Shown here: positions 33,739 to 42,110 of the stretch, one piece after another
Layout: each line of letters opens with the position of its first letter
Position numbering within the stretch: position 1 is the first letter of the stretch
Assembly: GCF_004348735.1 (NCBI RefSeq)
Contig: NZ_SMKT01000062.1
Location: 1 to 46,193 of the forward strand
From: Actinomadura sp. KC06
GTDB taxonomy: Bacteria > Actinomycetota > Actinomycetes > Streptosporangiales > Streptosporangiaceae
Direction: 5' to 3'
DNA: 46,193 nt
Position numbers and translations under genes: made by a program
The notes under the pieces: model-generated
Seen by the model: only the letters and a program-made list of their open reading frames with translations
The model's database searches: none
Told to the model about the DNA's origin: nothing

Positions 33739-34238
33739 GCCGCCTTAACAGCGGACCGAAATGCCGTAATTCTTACCTTTGAGCTACCCACGTCTTACCG
33801 TCGGGCAGGTAAACATGCCCCTTGATGGTCAGCGGTCCCGACCTCACAGGGCCCGCGTCTACGTCTTGACCCACACCCGTCCCAGCACGCCCGCGACCGG
33901 ACGACCTCGCCCGATGCGACGTGACGCCCGCCGCACCGGACGCGTTGACATGAAATCTGAGTGACTTACCTCACACAACCGATACACAAAACGCCTCGCC
34001 GCTTCACGACGGAACATTAAGGTGGCGTTCAGGAAGCGTCCCGGCTGCGCCGCCGCCGAAGTCGGCAGTAGCGCCTGCGTATCACGGGGAAAAGCGGACA
34101 ATCGCTCGCGCGGGCCCCCGCAGAATTGCACCGAATTCGGCAAAGCGATTAACCCTACCCAGTGCGGTACTCCGCTAAACATCTCGCTGATAACATTCCT
34201 CTGCGATCACGGCCCGAGATTCGCTAAGTTGCCTGGAC
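33739..34238 (+). promoter_or_regulatory. Long non-coding region upstream of ectA
   Basis: About 500 bp with no convincing gene and a lower GC content than its surroundings. TCTTACC occurs at 33771 and 33793 (22 bp apart) and is mirrored by GGTAA at 33808-33812, giving TTACC-N8-GGTAA; a further TTACC is at 33966. A perfect -35 box TTGACA sits at 33945-33950 with only poor -10 matches. TAAGTT at 34225-34230 fits a -10 that would start transcription 1-2 bases before the ectA ATG. Osmotic control probably resides here; the regulator is unknown. Confidence 0.45.
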
Positions 34239-34787
34239 ATGGCAGCGCAACCCCTGGAAACACCGACCCGGCGCCCCGGCGCAAGCGAGACGAACGCGGA
34301 CGTGCAACTCCAGGAGCCCAGCCTCTCCGACGGTCCGGAGCTTTGGCGGCTCGCCCGCGAAACACGGGTCCTGGACGTCAACTCGCCTTACAGCTACACG
34401 CTTTGGTGCCGCGATTTCGCGGACACTTCCGTGGTGGCCCGCGACGCAGGCGTCCCCTGCGGATTCGTCACCGGATACGTCCGCCCGGCCCGGCCCGACA
34501 CGTTCTTCGTGTGGCAGGTCGCCGTGGGCCGCGACCACCGCGGCCAGGGCCTCGCCCACCGCATGCTGGACCGCCTCGCCGACCGCCTGGCCCCGCGCGG
34601 CCACCGGTACATGGAGGCGACGGTCACGCCGGACAACACCGCTTCCACCGCGATGTTCGAAGCGTTCGCGCGAGGTCGCGGGTGCGAGGTCGCCCGCAGC
34701 CCGCTGTTCGGCGCGGAGCACTTCCCCGAGGGGGGACACGAGCCCGAGGTGCTCTTCAGGATCGGCCCGATCGCCGACGCGAACTGA
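34239..34787 (+). CDS. ectA: L-2,4-diaminobutyrate acetyltransferase
   Basis: 182 residues, GNAT fold. It acetylates the 4-amino group of diaminobutyrate with acetyl-CoA, the second step of ectoine synthesis. The EctA signature VLDVNSPYSYTLWCRDFADTSVVA, acetyl-CoA motif VAVGRDHRGQGLAHRML and ATVTPDNTASTAMFEAFA are present. No ribosome-binding site precedes the ATG and the -10 candidate is only 8 bases away, so the mRNA may be leaderless. The first gene of ectABCD. Confidence 0.96.
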   Translation: MAAQPLETPTRRPGASETNADVQLQEPSLSDGPELWRLARETRVLDVNSPYSYTLWCRDFADTSVVARDAGVPCGFVTGYVRPARPDTFFVWQVAVGRDHRGQGLAHRMLDRLADRLAPRGHRYMEATVTPDNTASTAMFEAFARGRGCEVARSPLFGAEHFPEGGHEPEVLFRIGPIADAN

Positions 34788-34838
34788 CCTGTTCGACTCC
34801 CCCGTCCGCTCCCCCACCGACCTGCCTGGAGGCAGAAA

Positions 34839-36101
34839 ATGGACGTCTTCGCCCGCTTGGAATCGGAAGTCCGCGGATACTGCCGAGGCTGGCCCACGGT
34901 GTTCACCACCGCGCGCGGCAGCCACATGACCGATGAGAACGGCAAAACCTACCTCGATTTCTTCGCCGGGGCGGGAACGCTCAACTACGGGCACAACAAC
35001 CCGCAGCTGAAACGCCGGCTCCTCGACTATCTCGCCGAGGACGCCGTCGTGCACAGTCTCGACATGTACACGGCGGCCAAGCGCGACTTCCTGGAACGAT
35101 TCAACGAGTACGTGCTCCGGCCCCGGGGCCTCGACTACAAGGTGCAGTTCCCCGGCCCGGCGGGCAACAACTCGGTCGAGGCCGCGCTGAAACTCGCGCG
35201 CAAGTACACCGGCCGCGAGACCGTCGTCAGCTTCACCAATGCCTTTCACGGGATGACGCTCGGCGCACTCGCCGTCACGGGCAATTCGATGAAGCGCACC
35301 GGCGCCGGCGTGCCGCTCGGCCACGGCGTCGCGATGCCGTACGACAACTACCTCGACGGCCGGACGCCCGACTTCCTGCTCTTCGAGACGATGCTCGACG
35401 ACAGCGGCAGCGGCCTGGACAAGCCCGCCGCCGTGATCGTGGAGACCGTGCAGGGCGAGGGCGGCATCAACGTCGCGACCGCCGAGTGGCTGCGCGGCCT
35501 GCAGGACCTGTGCCGCCGGCACGACATCCTCCTCATCGTGGACGACGTGCAGATGGGCTGCGGCCGCACCGGGCCGTTCTTCAGCTTCGAGGAGGCGGGG
35601 ATCGTCCCGGACATCGTCTGCCTGTCCAAATCCCTCAGCGGCTACGGCCTGCCGCTCGCCATCACGCTGATGAAGCGGGAGCTGGACGTGTGGGACCCGG
35701 GCGAGCACAACGGCACCTTCCGCGGCTTCAACCCCGCGTTCGTCACCGCCGTCGCCGCGCTGGAGGACTACTGGACCGGCGACGGCCTGGAGAAGGAGAC
35801 GGTCGCCAAGGGCCAGCAGGTCCAGGCGGCGCTGGAGTCGATCGCGCTCGCGCACGCCGGCGCCGTCGACTCCGTCCGCGGCCGCGGCCTCGCGTGGGGC
35901 CTGGTGATGAACGACGCCGAGATGGCGCCGAAGGTGTGCGCCGAGGCGTTCGGGCGCGGGCTGCTGATGGAGACCTCGGGCCCCGAGGGCGAGGTGGTGA
36001 AGCTGCTGCCGCCGCTCACCACGACCGAGGCCGAGCTGGACCGGGGCCTGGAGATCATCGCGGACTCGCTGGAGGCCGTCCGCCAGAAGGTCGCCGTCTG
36101 A
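34839..36101 (+). CDS. ectB: Diaminobutyrate--2-oxoglutarate transaminase
   Basis: 420 residues, ATG with GGAGG 6 bases upstream. Class-III PLP aminotransferase that makes L-2,4-diaminobutyrate from aspartate semialdehyde and glutamate, the first step of ectoine synthesis. FPGPAGNNSVEAALKLARKYTGR, NAFHGMTLGALAVTGN, the DDVQMGCGRTGPFFSFE motif and the PLP Lys in CLSKSLSGYGLPLA (about residue 264) are intact. Confidence 0.97.
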   Translation: MDVFARLESEVRGYCRGWPTVFTTARGSHMTDENGKTYLDFFAGAGTLNYGHNNPQLKRRLLDYLAEDAVVHSLDMYTAAKRDFLERFNEYVLRPRGLDYKVQFPGPAGNNSVEAALKLARKYTGRETVVSFTNAFHGMTLGALAVTGNSMKRTGAGVPLGHGVAMPYDNYLDGRTPDFLLFETMLDDSGSGLDKPAAVIVETVQGEGGINVATAEWLRGLQDLCRRHDILLIVDDVQMGCGRTGPFFSFEEAGIVPDIVCLSKSLSGYGLPLAITLMKRELDVWDPGEHNGTFRGFNPAFVTAVAALEDYWTGDGLEKETVAKGQQVQAALESIALAHAGAVDSVRGRGLAWGLVMNDAEMAPKVCAEAFGRGLLMETSGPEGEVVKLLPPLTTTEAELDRGLEIIADSLEAVRQKVAV

Positions 36102-36172
36102 CCCTGCGGCCGAGGCCGACCACCCTTTCAGCCAGTCCAGCCGTTCACGCCGTCCACGCCGCCCGAGGCGCC

Positions 36173-36193
36173 CCGGGCCCCGCGCGGGCCCGG
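36173..36193 (+). repeat. GC hairpin between ectB and ectC
   Basis: CCGGGCCC and GGGCCCGG form a perfect 8-bp stem with a 5-base loop in the 121-bp ectB-ectC gap. It could attenuate transcription or protect mRNA ends so that ectC/ectD levels differ from ectA/ectB. Confidence 0.4.
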
Positions 36194-36222
36194 CCCCGGG
36201 CACACCTGAAAAGAGGAGTTTC

Positions 36223-36618
36223 ATGATCGTTCGTTCCCTTGACGAGATCGTCGGCACCGAGCGCGACGTGCAGGCGCCGACGTGGTGCAGCCGCCGGTTC
36301 GTGCTCGCCAAGGAGGGCGTCGGCTTCTCGCTGCACGAGACGATCCTGTACGCGGGCACCGAGACCAAGATGTGGTACGCGAACCACATCGAGGCCGTCT
36401 ACTGCATCGAGGGCCAGGGGGAGCTGACCAACGACGAGACCGGCGAGAAGCACAAGATCGAGCCGGGCGTGATGTACCTGCTCGACGGCCACGAGCATCA
36501 CACTCTGCGCGCTCACACGGACGTGCGGACCGTCTGCGTGTTCAACCCGCCCTGCACCGGGCGGGAGGTCCATGACGAGAACGGGGTGTATCCGCTGCTG
36601 ACCGAGGAGGACGCATGA
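36223..36618 (+). CDS. ectC: L-ectoine synthase
   Basis: 131 residues, ATG with AGAGGAG upstream. A cupin-fold enzyme that cyclises N-acetyl-diaminobutyrate to ectoine. The core TKMWYANHIEAVYCIEGQGEL with its metal- and substrate-contacting residues and PGVMYLLDGHEHHTLRA are typical. Its stop overlaps the ectD start by 4 bp (ATGA). Confidence 0.97.
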   Translation: MIVRSLDEIVGTERDVQAPTWCSRRFVLAKEGVGFSLHETILYAGTETKMWYANHIEAVYCIEGQGELTNDETGEKHKIEPGVMYLLDGHEHHTLRAHTDVRTVCVFNPPCTGREVHDENGVYPLLTEEDA

Positions 36619-37523
36619 GCATCATCGAGTCCCATCCGACGATCGACGACGCCTACCCCACCCGCAAGTGCGCCGAGGCGGCCCTGCTGTACCGGCAGGA
36701 CCAGGTCGTCTACGGCGAACCCGGGGACGGTCCGATCGACGCCGCCACGCTCGACTCCTACGAGGCGAACGGCTTCCTCGACGTCGACCAGTTGCTCGCG
36801 CCCGAGGAGGTCGAGGACTACCGCGCCGAGCTGCGCAGGCTTTCGGCCGACCCGCAGGTCCTCGCCGACGAGCGGACGGTCACCGAGCGCGGCTCGGACG
36901 AGGTCCGCTCCATCTTCGAGGTGCACAAGATCAGCGAGGTGTTCGCCGGGCTCGTCCGCGACCCCCGCGTGGTGGGCCGGGCCAGGCAGATTCTCGGCTC
37001 GGAGGTTTACGTCCACCAGAGCCGGGTCAACTACAAGCCAGGATTCACTGGCAAGGACTTCTATTGGCACTCGGATTTCGAGACCTGGCACGCGGAGGAC
37101 GGCATGCCCCGGATGCGCGCGGTGAGCATATCCATCGCGCTCACCGAGAATTTCGTGCACAATGGCGGGCTAATGATCATGCCTGGCTCGCACAAGACCT
37201 TCGTGGCCTGTGTCGGGGAGACCCCGGACGACCACTACAAGGAGTCCCTGCGCGGGCAGGAGATCGGGACGCCCGATGCGGCGAGCCTGTCGATCCTGGC
37301 CGACAAGCACGGGATCGAGCTGTTCACAGGGCCCGCGGGCTCTGCCACCATGTTCGACTGCAACTGCATGCACGGCTCCAATGGGAACATCACCCCGTTC
37401 CCCCGCTCCAACGTGTTCATCGTGTTCAACAGCGTCGAGAACACGTGCGTCGAGCCGTTCTCCGCCCCCGCACCGCGTCCGGAGTTCATCGGCGCCCGCG
37501 ACTTCACACCCGTGGGCGGCTGA
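36615..37523 (+). CDS. ectD: Ectoine 5-hydroxylase
   Basis: 302 residues, Fe(II)/2-oxoglutarate dioxygenase that converts ectoine to 5-hydroxyectoine. The EctD signature FYWHSDFETWHAEDGMPRMR supplies the HxD iron ligands; the distal His is in CNCMHGSNGN and the 2-oxoglutarate-binding Arg in PFPRSNVFIVFNSVEN. Presence of ectD indicates hydroxyectoine as the final product, oxygen permitting. Confidence 0.97.
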   Translation: MSIIESHPTIDDAYPTRKCAEAALLYRQDQVVYGEPGDGPIDAATLDSYEANGFLDVDQLLAPEEVEDYRAELRRLSADPQVLADERTVTERGSDEVRSIFEVHKISEVFAGLVRDPRVVGRARQILGSEVYVHQSRVNYKPGFTGKDFYWHSDFETWHAEDGMPRMRAVSISIALTENFVHNGGLMIMPGSHKTFVACVGETPDDHYKESLRGQEIGTPDAASLSILADKHGIELFTGPAGSATMFDCNCMHGSNGNITPFPRSNVFIVFNSVENTCVEPFSAPAPRPEFIGARDFTPVGG

Positions 37524-37561
37524 AGGACACAACAATTCGATAACCCGACACACACGTCAGG

Positions 37562-37605
37562 CCCGCGCCCGCGGGGGGACCGTCCGGTCCCCCCGCGGGC
37601 GCGGG
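37562..37605 (+). terminator. 20-bp-stem hairpin between ectD and ehuB
   Basis: A perfect 20-bp inverted repeat (37562-37581 with 37586-37605) closes the tetraloop GTCC. There is no T-run. It lies 38 bp after the ectD stop and 22 bp before ehuB, so it could end most ect transcripts, allow partial read-through to the transporter, or act in mRNA processing. Confidence 0.7.
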
Positions 37606-37626
37606 GTTCACACATCCAGGAGTTCG

Positions 37627-38523
37627 ATGATGACTTCCTCGAGACGCGACTTCCTGCGCACCGCCGTGCTGCTGTCCGCCGCGGTTCCGCTGGCCGCGGC
37701 GGGCTGCTCCACGACGGATCCGGAAGAGGAGAAGGCGGGCGGGGGCACGCTGCAGAAGGCCAAGGACGCCGGGACGATCACCGTCGGCTTCGCCAACGAG
37801 GCGCCCTACGGCTACACCGACAAATCGGGGAAGCTGACCGGCGAGGCGCCCGAGCTCGCCCGCGTCATCTTCAAGCAGCTCGGGATCGACGAGGTCAAGG
37901 GCGTCCAGGTCGACTTCGGCGGCCTGATCGGCGGCCTGAACGCCAAGCGGTTCGACGCGATCGCCGCCGGCATGTTCATCACGCCCGAGCGCTGCGCCTC
38001 GGCGGCGTTCGCGAACCCCGAGTACGTCGCCAAGAGCGCCTTCATGGTGCCGGAGGGCAACCCGAAGGGCCTCAAGGGCGCCAAGGACCCGGCCGCCAAG
38101 AACGTCCGGGTCGGCGTCATGACCGGTGCCGTCGAGGCCGGTTACGCCGAGAAGACCGGGGTCAAGAAGAGCAACATCAAGACCTACGCCGACCAGCCGA
38201 GCGCCTTCGAGGGGCTCAAGGCCGGGCGCATCGACTGCATCTGGCTGACCCGCATCTCGCTGGCCGACCTGCAGTCCAAGCACCAGGGCGAGGGCTTCGA
38301 GGTGACCGACCCGTTCGTCCCGGTCATCGACGGCAAGGAGCAGTTCGGCGCGGGCGCGTTCGCGTTCCGCAAGGCCGACTCGGACCTGCTGAACGCCTGG
38401 AACGGCGAGCTCGACAAGCTCAAGCAGCAGAACAAGCTGCTGCCGGTGCTGCAGCCGTTCGGGTTCACCCAGGCGGAGATGCCGGCCGCCGACGACACGG
38501 CCGCCAAGTTCTGCCAGGGCTGA
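37627..38523 (+). CDS. ehuB: Ectoine/hydroxyectoine ABC transporter substrate-binding lipoprotein
   Basis: 298 residues; ATG 37627 or 37630, both near AGGAG. The N-terminus combines a Tat-like SRRDFLR with a lipobox at AAAGCS (Cys about residue 27), so it is probably an exported lipoprotein. The body is a family-3 solute-binding fold (ITVGFANEAPYGYTDKSGKLTGEAPELARVIFKQLG). Assignment to ectoine rests on the ehuBCDA order next to ectABCD and on similarity to EhuB; amino acid binding is the alternative. Confidence 0.88.
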   Translation: MMTSSRRDFLRTAVLLSAAVPLAAAGCSTTDPEEEKAGGGTLQKAKDAGTITVGFANEAPYGYTDKSGKLTGEAPELARVIFKQLGIDEVKGVQVDFGGLIGGLNAKRFDAIAAGMFITPERCASAAFANPEYVAKSAFMVPEGNPKGLKGAKDPAAKNVRVGVMTGAVEAGYAEKTGVKKSNIKTYADQPSAFEGLKAGRIDCIWLTRISLADLQSKHQGEGFEVTDPFVPVIDGKEQFGAGAFAFRKADSDLLNAWNGELDKLKQQNKLLPVLQPFGFTQAEMPAADDTAAKFCQG

Positions 38524-38526
38524 CCG

Positions 38527-39243
38527 GTGGCTGACGTCCTCGACAGCTACAACCAGTGGCTGGACGGCGCGTGGCTCACCATCCAGCTCACCCTCTTCGG
38601 CGGCGCGGTGGCGCTGGTGCTCGCCCTGATCTTCGGGCTGGCGGGCACCTCGCGGCATGCGTGGGTGCGCGTCCTGAACCGGGTGTACGTGGAGTTCTTC
38701 CGCGGCAACGCGACGCTGGTGCTGCTGTACTGGTTCTTCTACGCGCTGCCCCTGGTCGGACTGCGGTTCACCACCATGTTCGCGGCGGTCCTGGCGCTCG
38801 GGCTGAACGTCGGCGCCTACGGCGCGGAGGTGGTCCGCGGCTCGATCAACGCCGTCCCGAAGGCCCAGTTCGAGGCGACGGTGGCGCTGAACTTCTCGCC
38901 GTACCAGCGGATGCGGCGGGTGCTGCTGCCGCAGGGCTTCGCGCTGATGCTGCCCCCGTTCGGCAACCTGATCATCGAGCTGATGAAGGGGACGGCCATC
39001 GTGTCCCTGGTCGGGCTGGTCGACCTGACCCGCGTCTCGAAGAACATCCAGGGCAGCACCGGCGAGACCGTCGCGGCGTTCACGGTGGTGCTCGTCCTGT
39101 ACTTCGTGATCGCGCAGGTGCTGCAGCTGTTCGTCCGCTACGCCGAACGCCGCGTGGACCGCATGCTGGGCCGCAAGCTGCCCAGTGAGCCGTCCCTCGG
39201 CACGATCGCGGCGGGCGCACCCGGAGCGGGGGTGGGCAGCTGA
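38527..39243 (+). CDS. ehuC: Ectoine ABC transporter permease EhuC
   Basis: 238 residues from GTG 38527. A HisM/GlnP-type permease with hydrophobic segments starting LTIQLTLFGGAVALVLALIFG and the EAA loop RGSINAVPKAQFEATVALNFSPYQRMRRVLLPQG. It pairs with EhuD as a heterodimeric channel. It starts 3 bp after the ehuB stop. Confidence 0.9.
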   Translation: MADVLDSYNQWLDGAWLTIQLTLFGGAVALVLALIFGLAGTSRHAWVRVLNRVYVEFFRGNATLVLLYWFFYALPLVGLRFTTMFAAVLALGLNVGAYGAEVVRGSINAVPKAQFEATVALNFSPYQRMRRVLLPQGFALMLPPFGNLIIELMKGTAIVSLVGLVDLTRVSKNIQGSTGETVAAFTVVLVLYFVIAQVLQLFVRYAERRVDRMLGRKLPSEPSLGTIAAGAPGAGVGS

Positions 39244-39896
39244 TGGACTGGGACTGGCAGTACTCCGGGGACATCCTCCCCGACCTGCTCGACGGGCTGC
39301 GCTACACCGTCATCGCGACGCTGGCGGGCTATGTGATCGCCCTGCTCCTCGGGCTGGTGTGGACGCTGCTGCGCCGCACCCCGAGCCGGGTCTTCAACCA
39401 GGCGATCAGGTGGATCACCGAGTTCATCCGGTCGACGCCGCTGATCCCGCAGCTGTACTTCGTCTTCTTCGTCCTGCCCGCGTGGGGCATCACGATCGGG
39501 TCGCTCACGGCCGGGATCATCACGCTCGGGATCCACTACTCGACGTACACCGCCGAGGTGTACCGGGCCGGGATCGCCGACGTCCCGAAGGGGCAGTGGG
39601 AGGCGTGCACGGCGCTGAACCTGCCGCGGTCGCGGGTATGGCTGGACGTGATCCTGCCGCAGGCGATCCGCCGGGTGATCCCGACGCTCGGCAACTACCT
39701 GATCGCGATGTTCAAGGACTCGCCGATGCTGCTGGCGATCAACGTCGCGGAACTGCTCTTCTCCGCCTACCAGGTGGGCTCGAAGTCCCTGCAGTTCCTG
39801 GAGCCGATCACCATGGTCGGCCTGTTGTTCGTCGTGGTCAGCGTCATATCCTCGATACTCGTCCGCCGCTTGGAGAGGCGTTATGCCACCAACTGA
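39243..39896 (+). CDS. ehuD: Ectoine ABC transporter permease EhuD
   Basis: 217 residues; its ATG shares one base with the ehuC stop (TGATG). Same polar-amino-acid permease family, with YTVIATLAGYVIALLLGLVW as first helix and the EAA loop YRAGIADVPKGQWEACTALNLPRSRVWLDVILPQA. The second half of the transmembrane channel. Confidence 0.9.
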   Translation: MDWDWQYSGDILPDLLDGLRYTVIATLAGYVIALLLGLVWTLLRRTPSRVFNQAIRWITEFIRSTPLIPQLYFVFFVLPAWGITIGSLTAGIITLGIHYSTYTAEVYRAGIADVPKGQWEACTALNLPRSRVWLDVILPQAIRRVIPTLGNYLIAMFKDSPMLLAINVAELLFSAYQVGSKSLQFLEPITMVGLLFVVVSVISSILVRRLERRYATN

Positions 39897-40791
39897 CACG
39901 ACACCCGAAGCTCCGACGCCCAAGGACTCCGGCGACGACGCCGTCCCTAAGGGCGAGGGCGTGTCCACGGAGAAGGGCGACGCGGCCAAGGGCGAGGGCG
40001 CCGCGCCGCTGCCGCGCGGCGAGGCGCCTGGCATCCGCTTCGAGAAGGTGATCAAGCGGTTCGGCCGCAACGTGGTGCTGCGCGAGCTCGACTTCACCGT
40101 GGCGCCGGGCGAGCGGGTGACGCTCATCGGGCCGAGCGGGTCGGGCAAGACCACCATCCTGCGGCTGCTGATGACGCTGGAGAAGCTCGACGAGGGCCTC
40201 ATCTGGATCGGCGACGAGACGCTGTGGCACATGGAGCGCGGCGGCAAGCGCGTCCCGGCCAACCAGAAGCACCTGCACGAGATGCGCAAGCAGGTCGGCA
40301 TGGTGTTCCAGCAGTTCAACCTGTTCCCGAACATGAACGTGCTGCGCAACCTCACCGAGGGGCCGGTGCGGGTGCTCGGGGTGTCCAAGGACGAAGCGGT
40401 CGAACGTGCGCGGGACCTGCTGGACCTGGTCGGGCTCGGCGACAAGATCAACTCGCATCCGTCGCAGCTGTCGGGCGGCCAGCAGCAGCGGGTGGCGATC
40501 GCGCGGGCGCTCGCGATGCAGCCGCGGGTGCTGCTGCTGGACGAGGTCACCTCGGCCCTGGACCCGGAGCTCGTCGTCGGCGTCCAGGACCTGCTGCGCG
40601 ACATCGCCCGGCAGAGCGACCTGACCCTGCTGTGCGTCACCCACGAGATGACCTTCGCCAAGGACATCTCCGACCGGGTCCTCATGTTCGACGGGGGCCA
40701 GATCGTCGAGGAGGGCCCGCCGGACCAGATCTTCGGCGAGCCGTCCGAGCAGCGCACCCGGGACTTCCTGCAGGCCGTTCTGGCGTCCTGA
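39883..40791 (+). CDS. ehuA: Ectoine ABC transporter ATP-binding protein EhuA
   Basis: 302 residues, overlapping ehuD by 14 bp. An unusual ~45-residue N-terminal extension rich in Thr, Pro, Asp, Lys and Gly precedes the ATPase domain. Walker A GPSGSGKTT, Q-loop GMVFQQFNLFPNMNV, signature LSGGQQQRVAIARA, Walker B LLLDEVTSALDP and the H-loop THE are intact. It energises the EhuCD channel and ends the operon, followed by a hairpin. Confidence 0.9.
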   Translation: MPPTDTTPEAPTPKDSGDDAVPKGEGVSTEKGDAAKGEGAAPLPRGEAPGIRFEKVIKRFGRNVVLRELDFTVAPGERVTLIGPSGSGKTTILRLLMTLEKLDEGLIWIGDETLWHMERGGKRVPANQKHLHEMRKQVGMVFQQFNLFPNMNVLRNLTEGPVRVLGVSKDEAVERARDLLDLVGLGDKINSHPSQLSGGQQQRVAIARALAMQPRVLLLDEVTSALDPELVVGVQDLLRDIARQSDLTLLCVTHEMTFAKDISDRVLMFDGGQIVEEGPPDQIFGEPSEQRTRDFLQAVLAS

Positions 40792-40809
40792 CGGGCCGTT
40801 CCGGACCCG

Positions 40810-40845
40810 CCGCCCGCGTCCCCGTCGCCCCGGGGGCGCGGGCGG
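40810..40845 (+). terminator. Terminator after ehuA
   Basis: A 14-bp stem (40810-40823 with 40832-40845, one G-T pair) with an 8-base loop lies 18 bp after the ehuA stop. Confidence 0.6.
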
Positions 40846-40918
40846 CCCGCTTTCGCCATTCGGCCCGCTCTTCGCCGGACGGCACGCTTTCCGCCGGACG
40901 GCCCCGAGCTCGTCCGGG

Positions 40919-40939
40919 CCGAATGGCGTTCGGTACGGT
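40919..40939 (+). promoter_or_regulatory. Operator-like palindrome and -10 box before the thiolase gene
   Basis: CCGAA-TGGCG-TTCGG (40919-40933) is a perfect 5-bp inverted repeat, followed directly by TACGGT (40934-40939), a TANNNT -10 box 8 bases before the ATG. A nearly identical element precedes the gene at 42540. The message is probably leaderless or nearly so. Confidence 0.55.
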
Positions 40940-40947
40940 GGGGGACG

Positions 40948-42108
40948 ATGAACGCTGCGATCGTGGGACTCGGCATGACCGAGCTCGGCAAGGTGTACGG
41001 GCGGAGCCCCCGGCGGCTCGCCGCCGACGCGGTGCGGCTCGCCCTCGCCGACGCGGGCCTCGCGCCCGGCGACCTGGACGGCCTGCTCGTCAGCCACGGC
41101 ATGAGCGGCTCCCCCGGCATCGAGCTGGCCGAGACCCTCGGGCTCCGCGATCTGCGCCTGCTCTCCCAGGTCAACTCCTTCGGCGCGACCGCGGGGGCGA
41201 TGGTGTCGTACGCGGCGATGTCGGTGCTGAGCGGCTCGGCGAGCACCGTCGCCTGCGTCTTCGCCGACGCGCCGCTGAAGCCGAAGCAGTCGGCCGGTTC
41301 GGCGTACGACCGCGAGGCCCGCGAATGGTACGGGTTCGGCGGGATGACGGCCGCGCTGGGCCTGCGCAGCGTGAACTCGTACTACGCCCTGGCGGCCCAG
41401 CGGCACATGGCGCGCTACGGCACCACCAGCGAGCAGCTCGGCGCGATCGCCGTCTCGACCCGCGACTGGGCGACCCGCAACCCGCTCGCCCAGATGCGCG
41501 ACCCGATCACCCTCGACGACCACCAGAACTCGCGGTGGGTGTCCGAGCCCCTGCACCTCCTCGATTGCTGCCTCGTGTCGAACGGAGCCATCGCCGTCAT
41601 CGTGACCAGCGCGGACAGGGCCCGCGATCTGGCGCGTCCGCCCGTCCACCTGTGGGGGTGGGGGCAGGGGCATCCCGGGCACCGCAGGGAGCGCGGCAGC
41701 GACTTCGGCCTGACGACGGGCGCCGCCGCGTCCGGCGCGGCGGCGATGAAGATGGCCGGGATCACGGTCTCGGACGTCGATGTCTGCGAGCTGTACGACT
41801 GCTACACCTACACGGTCCTCGTATCGCTGGAGGACTACGGGTTCTGCGCCAAGGGCGAGGGCGGCGCGTTCGCCGCGTCCGGCGCGCTCGGGCCCGGCGG
41901 GTCGCTGCCGGTCAACACGGGCGGCGGCCAGCTCTCCGCCTACTACATGTGGGGCATGACGCCGCTGTCAGAGGCCGTGATCCAGGCGCGCGGGGACGGC
42001 GGCGAGCGGCAGGCCCCGTCCACGGACGTGATCCTGGTCAGCGGCAACGGCGGCATCCTCGACCACCACTCCACGCTGATCGTCAGCCCGCACGCGAAGG
42101 GGACCTAG
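40948..42108 (+). CDS. Thiolase-superfamily protein (SCP-x/Ltp2-like)
   Basis: 386 residues. The fold is recognisable (AAIVGLGMTELGK, RLAADAVRLALADAGLAPGDLDGLLVS, GSLPVNTGGGQLSAYYMWGMTPLSEAV), but the usual thiolase nucleophile Cys is absent: the motif reads QVNSFGATAGAM. The ELYDCYTYTVLVSLED segment keeps the Tyr residues characteristic of Ltp2-type aldolases. Such proteins act with a DUF35 partner as retro-aldolases or non-canonical thiolases in side-chain catabolism of CoA thioesters. The DUF35 gene starts 2 bp downstream. The substrate is unknown. Confidence 0.88.
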   Translation: MNAAIVGLGMTELGKVYGRSPRRLAADAVRLALADAGLAPGDLDGLLVSHGMSGSPGIELAETLGLRDLRLLSQVNSFGATAGAMVSYAAMSVLSGSASTVACVFADAPLKPKQSAGSAYDREAREWYGFGGMTAALGLRSVNSYYALAAQRHMARYGTTSEQLGAIAVSTRDWATRNPLAQMRDPITLDDHQNSRWVSEPLHLLDCCLVSNGAIAVIVTSADRARDLARPPVHLWGWGQGHPGHRRERGSDFGLTTGAAASGAAAMKMAGITVSDVDVCELYDCYTYTVLVSLEDYGFCAKGEGGAFAASGALGPGGSLPVNTGGGQLSAYYMWGMTPLSEAVIQARGDGGERQAPSTDVILVSGNGGILDHHSTLIVSPHAKGT

Positions 42109-42110
42109 CC

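Noticed and set aside
33815..33964. Possible 49-residue basic peptide upstream of ectA
   Set aside because: Only a weak AGG before the ATG, Arg/Pro-rich composition and no conserved feature; more likely part of the non-coding region.
33859..34182. 107-codon minus-strand frame upstream of ectA
   Set aside because: Poor third-position GC pattern and no ribosome-binding site.
34224..36389. 721-codon minus-strand frame across ectA-ectB
   Set aside because: Antisense to unmistakable ectA and ectB; no start signal.
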